A DNA stretch of 64,000 nucleotides from Aldehydirespirator sp963662645 (GTDB lineage: Bacteria; Actinomycetota; Acidimicrobiia; Acidimicrobiales; Aldehydirespiratoraceae), in contig OY759762.1 of NCBI GenBank assembly GCA_963662645.2, forward strand, positions 1,736,001-1,800,000, read 5' to 3'. The notes below the pieces were generated by a model, which saw only the letters and a program-made list of their open reading frames with translations, searched no databases and was not told the DNA's origin. Made by a program: the position numbers and the translations under genes. Positions 7,701-15,918 of this stretch are shown here, in pieces; positions within the stretch are counted from its first letter, which is position 1, and each line of letters begins with the position of its first letter.

Positions 7701-9366
7701 GCGGCAACCCCCGGTCGATCCACACCGCGGCGGCCACCGCGGCGAGCACGGCGTCGCTGCCGTTTACCGGCTCGGAGCCGTCGTCGACGATCTCAATCTC
7801 GACGGCGGGCATGGCGGCCGCGCCGACGATGCCGAGGGATCGGACGGTCAGGTCATGCACCACGCCGTCGGGATCCACTCCGAGCGACTCGCTGGTCACC
7901 CACGAATAGGCCATGTGGGCCGCGCCGGTGCCGTAGGACCGCAGCACCGTCTCGTCGAGGGTTCGACCGGCCCGAACTTGCACCGCGATCGTCCCATCCG
8001 GCTCGACCGCAGCCGTAGCCGATCCGCCATCGGGTCCGGTGATCCAACCCGGCTCGCCCCGGGCTGCGGCCAGCAGCACCGCCGCCTCGGCCCAGCCCGC
8101 TCCCCTCACCTGCGACGACGTCGGTGGGCCGGGCAGGTCGATCTCAGTCACGGCCAGGCCCGGCGCGTGAGACCGGATCGCCTCGCAGATGCCCGCAGTG
8201 CGGACCACGACGATCTCACCGGTCCCGTCGGGCCGCACTCCCGCCGCGATCGGCGGCCGTTTGGGGCCAAGCTCGACCGTGTCGGGGCGAGACCACAGCA
8301 CCCGTACCGGCCGGCCGTGACGGTCGGCGAGAAGGCGGGCGGCCTCCGCCACCGGCGAGCGGAGCTTCCCGCCGAAGGCCCCGCCGTTGCCGAGCGGCGA
8401 AGCCGGTTCGCCACCGGGCTCGCACCAGGCTGCGTCGGTCTCCAGGTAGCCGGGCTCGGTCCATCTGGTGCGGAGGGTGACGGCCCAGTCGCCCGGAGGC
8501 ACCTCCAGCGGCGGCTCCCAACTGGCCGTGGTGCGCCGGCCCGGAATACGCCCGGCGAGTCTTCGCGCCTCGGCGGCCGTCTCAGCAACCACCCAGCCGG
8601 GCTCGTCAGCGGCCTCGCAGCCCGGACCGGCCCGCACAGCCACGAGGGCGCCAGCCGGGGCCGTGTCGTCAGCGAATCCGCCTCCACCAAGGGACACGTG
8701 GGGACCGGTGCACTGAGGTGTGTGCCCCTCGATCGTCGCCCGCAGGTCGGCCGCGGCCCTCCCAGCCTCACCGCAGTTCCCGGAGTTGTCGCCCGCCTCC
8801 GCGGCCAGGCGAGGGTAGGCCACCCAGGCGTCCACGATGGGCTGCCAGCCGGTGCACCGGCACAGATGGGCGGCCAGCGCGCGAGCCGCCACGCCACGGT
8901 CGTCGTGGTCGCCGCCCTTGGCGTGCAGCCCGGCGAAGCGGCAGATGATCCCGGGCGTGCAGAAGCCGCATTGGCTGCCTCCGGTGGCCGCGAACGCCCG
9001 AGCCCAGCCGTCACGAACGTCCGCGTCGAGGCCCTCGAGGGTGGTGATGGCGCGGCCCTGCACCCTCCGGGCCGGGGTGACGCAGGCCACCCTGGGCTGC
9101 CCGTCCACCAGCACGGTGCAGCAGCCGCACTGGCCCTGGGGACTGCACCCGTCCTTCACCGAGCGCACGCCCAACTGCTCGCGCAGCACGTCCAGCAGCG
9201 TCAACTGCTCCCCGGCGACGACTACCGCGGCGCCGTCCACCACGATCTCGAAGCCGTCAGACAACGTCGAAGCCACCAAGCGACAGGCTAGATTGTGGCT
9301 TCGGCGCAAGTCCGTTTGCTCCACGGCCCAGCGCTCCTGGGTAGCCGTGGAGCAAGCGAGGCGCAT
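7666..9366 (-). CDS. 2Fe-2S subunit fused to a shortened xanthine dehydrogenase-type molybdopterin domain
   Basis: The 566-residue product begins with a CoxS-type domain: plant-ferredoxin cluster SVKDGCSPQGQCGCC plus a later Cys in RVAC, then the second cluster SQCGFCTPG and LCRCTGW. It then continues into CoxL/XDH-like sequence with the Mo-cofactor signature GGAFGGKLRSP and a C-terminal segment aligned to the GxGE region. The large-subunit part is about half normal size, no FAD subunit gene is adjacent, and the expected catalytic Glu of GAGE appears as NGSD. Either a divergent small oxidoreductase or a degenerate one. Start at ATG 9366 is favoured by TATATT 6 bp upstream (leaderless); a GTG at 9276 nearer the conserved domain is the alternative. 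Confidence 0.75.
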   Translation of the reverse strand: MRLACSTATQERWAVEQTDLRRSHNLACRLVASTLSDGFEIVVDGAAVVVAGEQLTLLDVLREQLGVRSVKDGCSPQGQCGCCTVLVDGQPRVACVTPARRVQGRAITTLEGLDADVRDGWARAFAATGGSQCGFCTPGIICRFAGLHAKGGDHDDRGVAARALAAHLCRCTGWQPIVDAWVAYPRLAAEAGDNSGNCGEAGRAAADLRATIEGHTPQCTGPHVSLGGGGFADDTAPAGALVAVRAGPGCEAADEPGWVVAETAAEARRLAGRIPGRRTTASWEPPLEVPPGDWAVTLRTRWTEPGYLETDAAWCEPGGEPASPLGNGGAFGGKLRSPVAEAARLLADRHGRPVRVLWSRPDTVELGPKRPPIAAGVRPDGTGEIVVVRTAGICEAIRSHAPGLAVTEIDLPGPPTSSQVRGAGWAEAAVLLAAARGEPGWITGPDGGSATAAVEPDGTIAVQVRAGRTLDETVLRSYGTGAAHMAYSWVTSESLGVDPDGVVHDLTVRSLGIVGAAAMPAVEIEIVDDGSEPVNGSDAVLAAVAAAVWIDRGLPPTWPTGSSTGA

Positions 9367-9372
9367 GGCCCA

Positions 9373-9410
9373 AATATACGTTTGACAGCATATGCTCTCT
9401 GAGGTATTCT
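9373..9410. promoter_or_regulatory. Divergent promoters sharing a palindrome
   Basis: Plus strand: TTGACA (9382-9387), 17-bp spacer, TATTCT (9405-9410), then GTG at 9418 (leaderless spacing of 7). Minus strand: TATATT (plus positions 9373-9378) 6 bp from the ATG at 9366. Between them the perfect 10-bp palindrome AGCATATGCT (9387-9396) lies in the plus-strand spacer, a good candidate operator for the XRE antitoxin encoded downstream. Confidence 0.6.
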
Positions 9411-9417
9411 CCGAATT

Positions 9418-9864
9418 GTGGATATCTTCTTCCATCCTCGGTTCACACACCAGATCGAGCAGATGGCCACGGCGGCCGAACACGACGAGGTGCTCACGGA
9501 GGTATTCGGTGAGGTATCAGCCCTGCTGCAAGCATTGGAGGAATTCGGCCATGAAATCGAGGGCGAGCAGCCCGAAGACGCTAGCCATCGGATTGTGAGC
9601 TCACGCTATGAACTCTTCGCTCTGCGCCGGACCCCGCCTACGGTCTACACGCCTTACGCGCAGGGCCGGCCCGTGATTCGCATCGTGTATGCGTGGTGTG
9701 AGGAGGCCGCCGGCTCAGAAGCGGCCGTCGTGATGCACATGGGCGACAAGGCTCGGTTGGGCAACACCTGGTATGACGGTGTCGTCCGACAGGTTGAGGA
9801 GACCATGATCCGCGACTGGGAGCACCGACATCCCCGAAGAAGGATCCAAAGAAAGAGACAATGA
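9418..9864 (+). CDS. RelE/HigB-like toxin (Gp49-type)
   Basis: The 148-residue protein resembles phage Gp49/HigB-type ribosome-dependent mRNA interferases: an N-terminal helical part, the ALRRTPPTVYTPYAQGRPVIRIVYAW beta core, and a basic C-terminus ending RRRIQRKR. It is followed 33 bp on by an XRE-type antitoxin, the higBA order. Apparent leaderless GTG start. Somewhat longer than typical HigB (90-120 residues). Toxin identity rests on context and fold-like pattern rather than a diagnostic catalytic motif. Confidence 0.7.
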   Translation: MDIFFHPRFTHQIEQMATAAEHDEVLTEVFGEVSALLQALEEFGHEIEGEQPEDASHRIVSSRYELFALRRTPPTVYTPYAQGRPVIRIVYAWCEEAAGSEAAVVMHMGDKARLGNTWYDGVVRQVEETMIRDWEHRHPRRRIQRKRQ

Positions 9865-9897
9865 ACTTTCAAAGTATCGCCTACACATGGGAAGGAC

Positions 9898-10332
9898 ATG
9901 ATGTCAGATGATATGGAATACGAATCGGCTGCCGACAAGCTGGCTGGCTCGTCGGCTTTCGCTGGGGACCCTGGAGGGTACAGCGACCAAGAGTGGGAGA
10001 CCGCGACCAAGCGGGTCGAGGCCGCCCGGCGACGGCTTGCCGACAATCCAGCGGCTGCTAGAGCCGAGGCCGAGACCTATGCCAGCATCCGCACCAGGGT
10101 TGAGACCCTGCGCGCCATTCGTAGGGCCCGCGGTCTCACTCAATCACAGATCTCGGCCCAGCTTGAGATAAGTCAGGCCGAGGTGTCCCGCATGGAACGC
10201 CGGAACAACCTCCAGTTGACCACGCTGGCCCGCTTCGTTGAGGCGGTCGGGGGCCGGCTGCGCATCACCGCGGTCTTCGACAATCAAGAAGTGGAGATCA
10301 GCGTCGGCGATCTACTTCCGGCAGGCGACTGA
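9898..10332 (+). CDS. XRE-family antitoxin
   Basis: 144 residues with an acidic N-terminal region and a C-terminal-half HTH_3 domain: LRAIRRARGLTQSQISAQLEISQAEVSRMERR (about residues 65-98), followed by a dimerisation-like segment VGGRLRITAVFDNQEVEISVGDL typical of antitoxins whose HTH sits late in the chain. GGAAGGAC precedes the ATG pair at 9898/9901. Expected to neutralise the upstream toxin and to repress the shared promoter at 9382-9410. Confidence 0.8.
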   Translation: MMSDDMEYESAADKLAGSSAFAGDPGGYSDQEWETATKRVEAARRRLADNPAAARAEAETYASIRTRVETLRAIRRARGLTQSQISAQLEISQAEVSRMERRNNLQLTTLARFVEAVGGRLRITAVFDNQEVEISVGDLLPAGD

Positions 10333-10436
10333 GCCGAACAGGCTGCGGTGGATGAGCCGACAGGCTCGGGCGGGTGCCTCGATCTCGTAAGTGCACTCGT
10401 CGCAGGATCGGTCCGGCTTGTTGAGCGCCGTCGCCG

Positions 10437-10757
10437 CTAGCTGAAGCTCTGGCCGCAGCCGCAGCTTCGCTGCGCGTTGGGGTTGTCGATGGAGAACCCG
10501 GCCTGCTGCAAGCCGTCGGAGTAGTCGAGCGTGGCGCCGTCGAGCAGCATGGCCGACGAAGGATCCACGACCACCTGAACGTCGCCGTACGTCGCCTTGG
10601 TGTCACCGTCGACGATGTCGGTGTCGAAGTACATCTCGTAAGAGAAGCCCGAGCATCCCCCGGGGCGCACAGCCACCCGCAGGGCCAGGCCATCCTCCCC
10701 CTCGGCCGCGATGAGCTCCGACACCTTGGTCGACGCCTTCTCGGTGAGTGTGATCAT
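10437..10757 (-). CDS. erpA: Iron-sulfur cluster insertion protein (ErpA/HesB/IscA family)
   Basis: A-type Fe-S carrier, 106 residues from ATG 10757 (GGGAG upstream). The three conserved cysteines are present: C35 in GGCSGF and C99/C101 in the SCGCGQSF tail. It delivers clusters from the scaffold to apo-proteins in the cytosol. The Mrp-type Fe-S ATPase gene is divergent from it across a 121-bp gap, consistent with co-regulation. Confidence 0.92.
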   Translation of the reverse strand: MITLTEKASTKVSELIAAEGEDGLALRVAVRPGGCSGFSYEMYFDTDIVDGDTKATYGDVQVVVDPSSAMLLDGATLDYSDGLQQAGFSIDNPNAQRSCGCGQSFS

Positions 10758-10866
10758 GATGGCTCCCGTGCACTGGTGGGTGGGGTGCAACTGCGCTGAA
10801 GCCAACCTACCGACCGGCGGCGGGTCCCGCTACTGGTCGACCGGATCAGCCCAGCAAGCACCACGG

Positions 10867-10872
10867 TAGCAT
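10867..10872 (+). promoter_or_regulatory. -10 box of leaderless mrp
   Basis: TAGCAT ends 6 bp before the GTG at 10879; no ribosome-binding site is present, fitting a leaderless transcript. Confidence 0.45.
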
Positions 10873-10878
10873 CGACCC

Positions 10879-12042
10879 GTGACCACGACCGCGCCGACGG
10901 CCGAGGCCGTGATGGACATGATGCGGGGCGTGGTCGATCCCGAGTTGGGCAGCAACCTGGTGGAGCTGGGAATGGCCCGGGGCGCGCAGGTGTTTGACGA
11001 CGGGCAAGTGCGGATCGAGATCGCGTTGACGACCTCGGGCTGCCCGCTGCGGGCCCAGATCCAGCGGGACGTGAAGGCCCGGCTGGAGTCCCTGCCCGGC
11101 GTGACCAAGGTGCGCATCGTGTGGGCCGAACTCACCGCCGACGAGAAGGCCGCGGCCATGGCCAAGGCCCGCTTCAACGTCTCACAGCGCGCTCCCGACA
11201 CGGCCATCCCGCCCACCACCAAGGTGCTGATGGTGGCCAGCGGCAAGGGCGGCGTGGGCAAGTCCACGGTGACCACCAATCTGGCCGCGGCACTGGCCGC
11301 GCAAGGGTTCAAGGTAGGCGTGATGGACGCCGACATTTGGGGCTACTCGGTGCCCCGGATGCTGGGGGTTGACGGCGAGCTGCGCTCCCTCGACGGCAAG
11401 ATCGTCCCGCTCTCTAGGACCATCGGCGAGGGTCGCCTCGAGGTGGTGTCGATGGGATTCCTGGTGGACCGGGAGGACTCGGCGCTGATGTGGCGAGGGC
11501 TGATGCTCAACCGGGCCGTGCAACATTTCTGCGAAGACGTCCGCTGGGGCGACAACTTGGACTACCTGCTGATCGACATGCCGCCCGGCACCGGAGACGT
11601 GCAGATGGGCCTGGCCAAGATGCTGCCGCGAGCCGAGATGATCATCGTCACCACCCCGGCGACAGCCGCCCAGAAGGTGGCGGCCAGGGTGGCGGACATG
11701 GGCCGCAAGAACTACCTGCGCATCGTGGGCGTAATCGAGAACATGAGCTACCTCGCCACCCCCGACGGCGAGCATCACGTCGTATTCGGCTCGGGAGGCG
11801 GCGACGCTCTCGCCACGGAGGTCGGGGTGCCGCTGCTGGGCCGCATCCCTCTCGAAGCGGCCGTGGCCGACGGCTTCGACACGGGCGAGCCCGCGGTGCT
11901 GGGCGAAGGCCCGGCATCCGACGCCTTCAAGTCGGCGGCCCAAGCCCTGTCATCCGAGCACGTGCCACCGGTGGAGATGGCAGGCTGCAGCGCCCGAATG
12001 CTCGACGCCGCGGTAGCCGCGCTCGACGCCGCCGAAGCCTGA
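10879..12042 (+). CDS. mrp: Mrp/NBP35-type iron-sulfur carrier ATPase
   Basis: 387 residues: an N-terminal MIP18/DUF59 domain (about 5-85, with VDPELGSNLVELGM and SGCPL) fused to a P-loop ATPase with the deviant Walker A GKGGVGKST (122-130). The bacterial ApbC/Mrp family binds and transfers [4Fe-4S] clusters; the C-terminal CxxC pair of some members is not evident here. Opposite erpA, which supports the Fe-S role. Confidence 0.9.
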   Translation: MTTTAPTAEAVMDMMRGVVDPELGSNLVELGMARGAQVFDDGQVRIEIALTTSGCPLRAQIQRDVKARLESLPGVTKVRIVWAELTADEKAAAMAKARFNVSQRAPDTAIPPTTKVLMVASGKGGVGKSTVTTNLAAALAAQGFKVGVMDADIWGYSVPRMLGVDGELRSLDGKIVPLSRTIGEGRLEVVSMGFLVDREDSALMWRGLMLNRAVQHFCEDVRWGDNLDYLLIDMPPGTGDVQMGLAKMLPRAEMIIVTTPATAAQKVAARVADMGRKNYLRIVGVIENMSYLATPDGEHHVVFGSGGGDALATEVGVPLLGRIPLEAAVADGFDTGEPAVLGEGPASDAFKSAAQALSSEHVPPVEMAGCSARMLDAAVAALDAAEA

Positions 12043-12100
12043 TCCTGCCCACCGCTCCCCTATCGCCGTGGGCGGGAACCTCCGAACCCGAAGGCTCGCC

Positions 12101-12116
12101 GCCAACCCCGGTTGGC
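12101..12116. terminator. Short palindrome between convergent genes
   Basis: GCCAACC / GGTTGGC with a 2-bp centre lies in the 79-bp gap between the mrp stop and the convergent SH3-protein stop. It could act as a bidirectional terminator, though it is short and lacks a U-tract. Confidence 0.3.
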
Positions 12117-12121
12117 CGCAA

Positions 12122-13459
12122 CTAGTTGCAGAGGCCTGCTTCGCCTACGCCCCGGTGGCTGTCGCAGATCGTGGTGCTCTCGACGGTCTTGAGCACGAAC
12201 GCGCCGGAATCGGGGTCCTGCTGGGCGAAGACGTGCAGGCGGAACCCGCGGACCGAGTCGTCGGGCAGGCCTAGCACGTCGACCGTGATCTCCCCTAGAT
12301 CTCCGACAGTCGGGGCGCCCGACACGATTATGCGGGAGGGCGGCTCGTCGGACGCCACCGCCTCGCCGACGATCCGCCCCAGCTCGTCCAACGTCGGCGC
12401 AGAGGGCGTTTCGCCCAGAACGGCGACGATCTCGGCGGTGGTGTCCGAAGTTGCACCCAGCGGCGACAGATAGGCGCCGCTCGCCCATCCAACGGCATCG
12501 CCCATGCGGATCTCGTACCAGATCGTCGTCGGAAGCTGCCGGTTGTTGCCGGTGGCGATCACGCCCCGGTTCAGGTCGAGGGTGGCGATGAGAGCCTCGG
12601 AGTCGGCCTCGCGGACGTAGACCACCGGCTCGCTGCCCACGTTCATCACGTTGTCCAGCCGGGCGACGATCCCGCCGGCGGGAACATCGCGCACGTTCAG
12701 CACGCTGTCGTGCGACACGCCCACCACCGCGAGCCCTGCGCCCGCCGGGGGGCCCAACTCGAACGGCTCGCCGGGCAGGGGAATCTCCGGGTCTGAGGGC
12801 GCCTGATCGGATTCACCCCCGGGCTCTTCTTCGGCTCCATCCGCCGGCGCCGCGCCGGCTGCGTCCGTCTCATCGACCGTCCCCTCAGAAGGCGTGTCAG
12901 CCGCGGCTGCCCCGTCCTGCTCGGCGGCGCCGGCCTCTCCAGTCTCAGCCTCGGCCGCGGCTGCATCCTCCTGGACTTCCGCCAGCTCCGGCTCAGTCTC
13001 GGCCTCTGGCTGGGAGGATTCGGCTGGGGCCGTCTCGGCCCGAGCCGCGGCGAGGGTCTCTAGCGCGGCTGCGGCCGCGGCAGCAACCGATTCGGCCCGG
13101 GCGGCAGCCTCCTGGGCCGTGGCAGCCGCCGCTTGGGCCGCGGCAGCAGCGTCCGCGGCCACCGCGGCAGCGTCTTCAGCCACGGCCGCCGCCTCCTGGG
13201 CAATGGCGGTCGATGCTGCCGATGCGTCGGCCATGGCGGAAGCCACTTCAGCGTCTGCTCGGGCCGCGGCGGCATCGGCCCGCGTCTGCTCGGCGTCGCC
13301 GGTCGCGGCCGTGTCGTCGCCGGAGTCGGTCACAAGCGCAGCGACCAGGGCCACGATGGCCACGAGCAGTGCAACAAGGGCAAGCAGCAGCGCCCGCCTG
13401 GCTACAGCCAACCCGAGCGACATCCCCATCGCGGGCCTTGACCCCCGGTCAGTCTCCAT
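12122..13459 (-). CDS. Membrane-anchored alanine-rich coiled-coil protein with SH3-like domain
   Basis: 445 residues. A membrane anchor (about 20-43, LLLALVALLVAIVALVAALV) is followed by a long Ala/Glu/Asp/Arg-rich segment (about 55-150) with heptad-like spacing, an acidic Pro/Ala linker to about 235, and a bacterial SH3 (SH3b)-type domain, where SVLNVRDVPAGG and WYEIRMGDAVGWASGAYL are the recognisable strands. The C-terminal 100 residues are unassigned. It is probably cell-envelope, with the coiled coil spanning the wall. Function unknown. Confidence 0.75.
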   Translation of the reverse strand: METDRGSRPAMGMSLGLAVARRALLLALVALLVAIVALVAALVTDSGDDTAATGDAEQTRADAAAARADAEVASAMADASAASTAIAQEAAAVAEDAAAVAADAAAAAQAAAATAQEAAARAESVAAAAAAALETLAAARAETAPAESSQPEAETEPELAEVQEDAAAAEAETGEAGAAEQDGAAAADTPSEGTVDETDAAGAAPADGAEEEPGGESDQAPSDPEIPLPGEPFELGPPAGAGLAVVGVSHDSVLNVRDVPAGGIVARLDNVMNVGSEPVVYVREADSEALIATLDLNRGVIATGNNRQLPTTIWYEIRMGDAVGWASGAYLSPLGATSDTTAEIVAVLGETPSAPTLDELGRIVGEAVASDEPPSRIIVSGAPTVGDLGEITVDVLGLPDDSVRGFRLHVFAQQDPDSGAFVLKTVESTTICDSHRGVGEAGLCN

Positions 13460-13628
13460 CTCTCACCGCAATCCAGTATGTCAGCGCCCCGATCTGAGAC
13501 CGGACACCCCCTACTGGCCGCCCTCCGGGTCCGGGCTGGGCAGCACCGGCGTCGTCAATGTCCGAGAAGGTGTCCGGGGGTTGCGCCCAGGCATGTGGAG
13601 CCGCGTTGAGCACCGCGAGTCCGGACAC
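13449..13628 (-). CDS. Possible small secreted protein or remnant with SLH-like start
   Basis: Low-confidence reading frame. It contains a signal-peptide-like stretch (VACLAVSGLAVLNAAPHAWA, cleavage after AWA) followed by PPDTFSDIDDAG, which resembles the FxDIxD start of an S-layer homology repeat, then ends after about 40 further residues, overlapping the next gene's start by 11 bp. The charged N-terminus of the signal peptide would lie within the 3' end of the LLM gene, so the true start is unclear. May be the stub of a longer secreted gene. Confidence 0.3.
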   Translation of the reverse strand: MSGLAVLNAAPHAWAQPPDTFSDIDDAGAAQPGPGGRPVGGVRSQIGALTYWIAVRDGD

Positions 13629-13657
13629 CGCGAGACACGCGACGGCTCGGCGCGGCC

Positions 13658-14695
13658 CTACGGGACCAGGTCCAGCGCTCGCCCGAGAGTGTCGAGGCGT
13701 TCGGCGACGGTGTCGCCGGCCGGGTACAGGCGCACGGTGTCGACCCCGGCGGCAGCCCACCCGGCCAAACGGTCACGGACCATCTCGACGGTGCCGATGA
13801 GGGTGGTGGCCAGCACCATCTCGTCGGGGATCACCGCGGCCGCGCCCTGCCTGTCGCCGGCCAGCCACAGACGCTGCGACTCGGCGGCAACATCGGCGAA
13901 GCCCTGGCGGGCGTAGGCAGAGTTGTAGTAGTTGGAGCGGCCCGAGCCCATGCCGCCGAGGCTGAAGGCCAGCCCGGCCCGGCGGGCGTCGATCATGGCG
14001 GCCAGCTCGGCCTCGTCACGGGCGAAAGCGACCTCGGCCCCCTGGCAGATATCGATGTCGTCGAGGGTCCGCCCGGCCCGGGCCGCGCCGGCCCGCAGAT
14101 GACGGAAATAGGCGTCCTCGGCGCCCTCGGGCACGAAGCTCGTGCCGAGCCAGCCGTCGGCCCTCTCGCCGGTCAGCTCCAGCATCCTCGGCAGCATCGA
14201 GGCCAGATAGACGGGAGGGGCCGTCCCGGACCGGATCGACAGGCGTAGCGACTTGCCCTCCCCGCCGGCCAGGGGAAGCCGCAGATGACGGCCCGAATAG
14301 GCGATGCGCTCGCCCGCGAAGGCCTGCGCGATCACGTCGAGCGTCTCGGCCATGCGGCCCACCGGGTCGGCGAAGCCCACACCGTGCAGACCCTCCATCA
14401 CTTGCGGGCCCGACACTCCCAGACCGAGCACGAACCGTCCCTGCGACAGCTCGTGCAGGGTGAGCGCGGTCTGGGCATTCATCACCGCCGAGCGGGCGCC
14501 CACCTGGAGCACGGACGCGCCCAGCGTCACCCGCTCCGTTCGGGCCGCGAGGTATCCCAGCGGCGAAACCGCGTCGGACCCCCACGCCTCGGCGACCCAC
14601 GCCGCGTCGACGCCAAGGGCCTCGGCCCCGGTCACGAAGTCGACCAGATCGGACCACGAGCCGGCGTCGGCGGTGATCTGGACTGAGGTCCTCAT
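13658..14695 (-). CDS. LLM-class (luciferase-like) F420-dependent-type oxidoreductase
   Basis: 345 residues from ATG 14695. TIM-barrel luciferase-like features: SVQITADAGSWSDLVDFVTGAEALGVDAAWVAEAW start, RTERVTLGASVLQVGARSAVMNAQTALTLHELSQGRFVLGLGVSGPQVMEGLHG core and C-terminal VRLYPAGDTVAERL. Such proteins use F420 or FMN; in actinobacteria F420 is usual. Substrate unknown. Lies 45 bp downstream of the nitroreductase fusion, probably co-transcribed. Confidence 0.85.
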   Translation of the reverse strand: MRTSVQITADAGSWSDLVDFVTGAEALGVDAAWVAEAWGSDAVSPLGYLAARTERVTLGASVLQVGARSAVMNAQTALTLHELSQGRFVLGLGVSGPQVMEGLHGVGFADPVGRMAETLDVIAQAFAGERIAYSGRHLRLPLAGGEGKSLRLSIRSGTAPPVYLASMLPRMLELTGERADGWLGTSFVPEGAEDAYFRHLRAGAARAGRTLDDIDICQGAEVAFARDEAELAAMIDARRAGLAFSLGGMGSGRSNYYNSAYARQGFADVAAESQRLWLAGDRQGAAAVIPDEMVLATTLIGTVEMVRDRLAGWAAAGVDTVRLYPAGDTVAERLDTLGRALDLVP

Positions 14696-14739
14696 ACGGT
14701 CAGGACTTGGAGCGGGCGCGGCTGGGTGAGGCCTGCCGC

Positions 14740-15918
14740 CTATCCGCTCGGCCTCTGGGCGGGCGCCTGCTCGACTCGGGCCTTGATGCCCTCCAGCACC
14801 CGCTGCATGTTGGCTCGGTGCTCGGCCATCCGGCGGTCGATGATGCGGGGCTCCAGATCGGGCCGGGACTCGATGATGGCGTCCAGGCCCGACGGTCCGG
14901 GACCCATGATGCCCCGGAAGCGAAGCCGCGTGCCGCCCACGACGGGTTCCAGCTCGAAGCGCCAGCGGGCACCGGGGTTGTCGACGTCGTTGGTGCACCA
15001 GCCGAACGCGCCCTGCTCCTCGAACACGTCCACGATGCAGCGAACCTCCCAGTCCCCCCGGGCCGGGTGTTGGTTGCGGCCCACGAACCGGGCGCCCAGC
15101 GTCGGGCCGTCGCAGCCGTCGGCCCACTCGGCCCCCTGGAACTCCTCGGAGAACCGCGCCGGCAGGTTGATGTCGGTCACCTCGGCCCACACTGCTGCTG
15201 GATCGGCGCGGATGTCCGTCTCGACGATCGTGCCGGGACCGTCGGCGATGCGCACCGGATCGCTGGGGCCCCGCTCGTAGGTGCGGGCGTAGCCGTCGAA
15301 GTAGGCGATCTCGCGGGCAGGGAGCCGGCGGGCCGGCTTGAAATCGGTGCCGACGGTCCAGGCCACCGGGAACATGGCGATCTCGGTCACATCGTCGGGG
15401 ATGCCGAGCAGTTCCTTGACTTCGGGGGCCTTGGCCAGGCCGGCGGTGGTCCAGGCAGTGCCCAGGCCCCGAGCGCGCAGGGCCAGACAGAAGCTCCAGC
15501 CGCTCTGGATCACCGAGTCGAACAGGCCGGGACGCCCGCTGCCGTCGTGGCGGCCGAGGATCACCGGGATGACGATGACGGGCACCTCGCCCAGATGCTC
15601 GGCCAGATGGGCCGATGAGAGCATGGCCCGCTCCCGCGGGTCTCCGGTGCCGGCCAGACGGTCGCGGGCCTCGATCATGCGATTGCCGATCACGTCCCGA
15701 TAGAGGCCGGCCAAGCGCTGTTTCAGCTCGGGGTCGCGCACGATGAGCCAGCGCCGGCTTCCTTGATTGCCTCCGGTGGGGGCCTGCTCGGCGACGTCGA
15801 TGCAGTCCATGATGATCTCGTCGTCGACATCGCGCTCAAGGTCGAGGCGCCTCCGCACGGCCCGGGTGGTGGTGAGCACCTCGTCGACGGCCGCGGTGAC
15901 GCCGGCGTCAATCTTCAT
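14740..15918 (-). CDS. Nitroreductase fused to SRPBCC (polyketide-cyclase-like) domain
   Basis: 392 residues. N-terminal nitroreductase domain (1 to about 225) with TTRAVRRRLDLERDVDDEIIMDCIDVAEQAPTGGNQG (flavin-binding start) and the RGLGTAWTTAGLA segment; C-terminal START/SRPBCC-like domain (about 230-385) beginning IVETDIRADPAAVWAEVTDI. Both domains are normally separate proteins. The ligand-binding SRPBCC cup might hold the substrate or product of the flavin domain. The start overlaps fxsA by 11 bp. Confidence 0.8.
   Translation of the reverse strand: MKIDAGVTAAVDEVLTTTRAVRRRLDLERDVDDEIIMDCIDVAEQAPTGGNQGSRRWLIVRDPELKQRLAGLYRDVIGNRMIEARDRLAGTGDPRERAMLSSAHLAEHLGEVPVIVIPVILGRHDGSGRPGLFDSVIQSGWSFCLALRARGLGTAWTTAGLAKAPEVKELLGIPDDVTEIAMFPVAWTVGTDFKPARRLPAREIAYFDGYARTYERGPSDPVRIADGPGTIVETDIRADPAAVWAEVTDINLPARFSEEFQGAEWADGCDGPTLGARFVGRNQHPARGDWEVRCIVDVFEEQGAFGWCTNDVDNPGARWRFELEPVVGGTRLRFRGIMGPGPSGLDAIIESRPDLEPRIIDRRMAEHRANMQRVLEGIKARVEQAPAQRPSG

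Noticed and set aside
10336..10436. Cys-rich minus-strand reading downstream of erpA containing CDECTYEIEAPARACRLI
   Set aside because: It reads plausibly but has no start codon in frame without entering the erpA 3' end in another frame, and no family is recognised.
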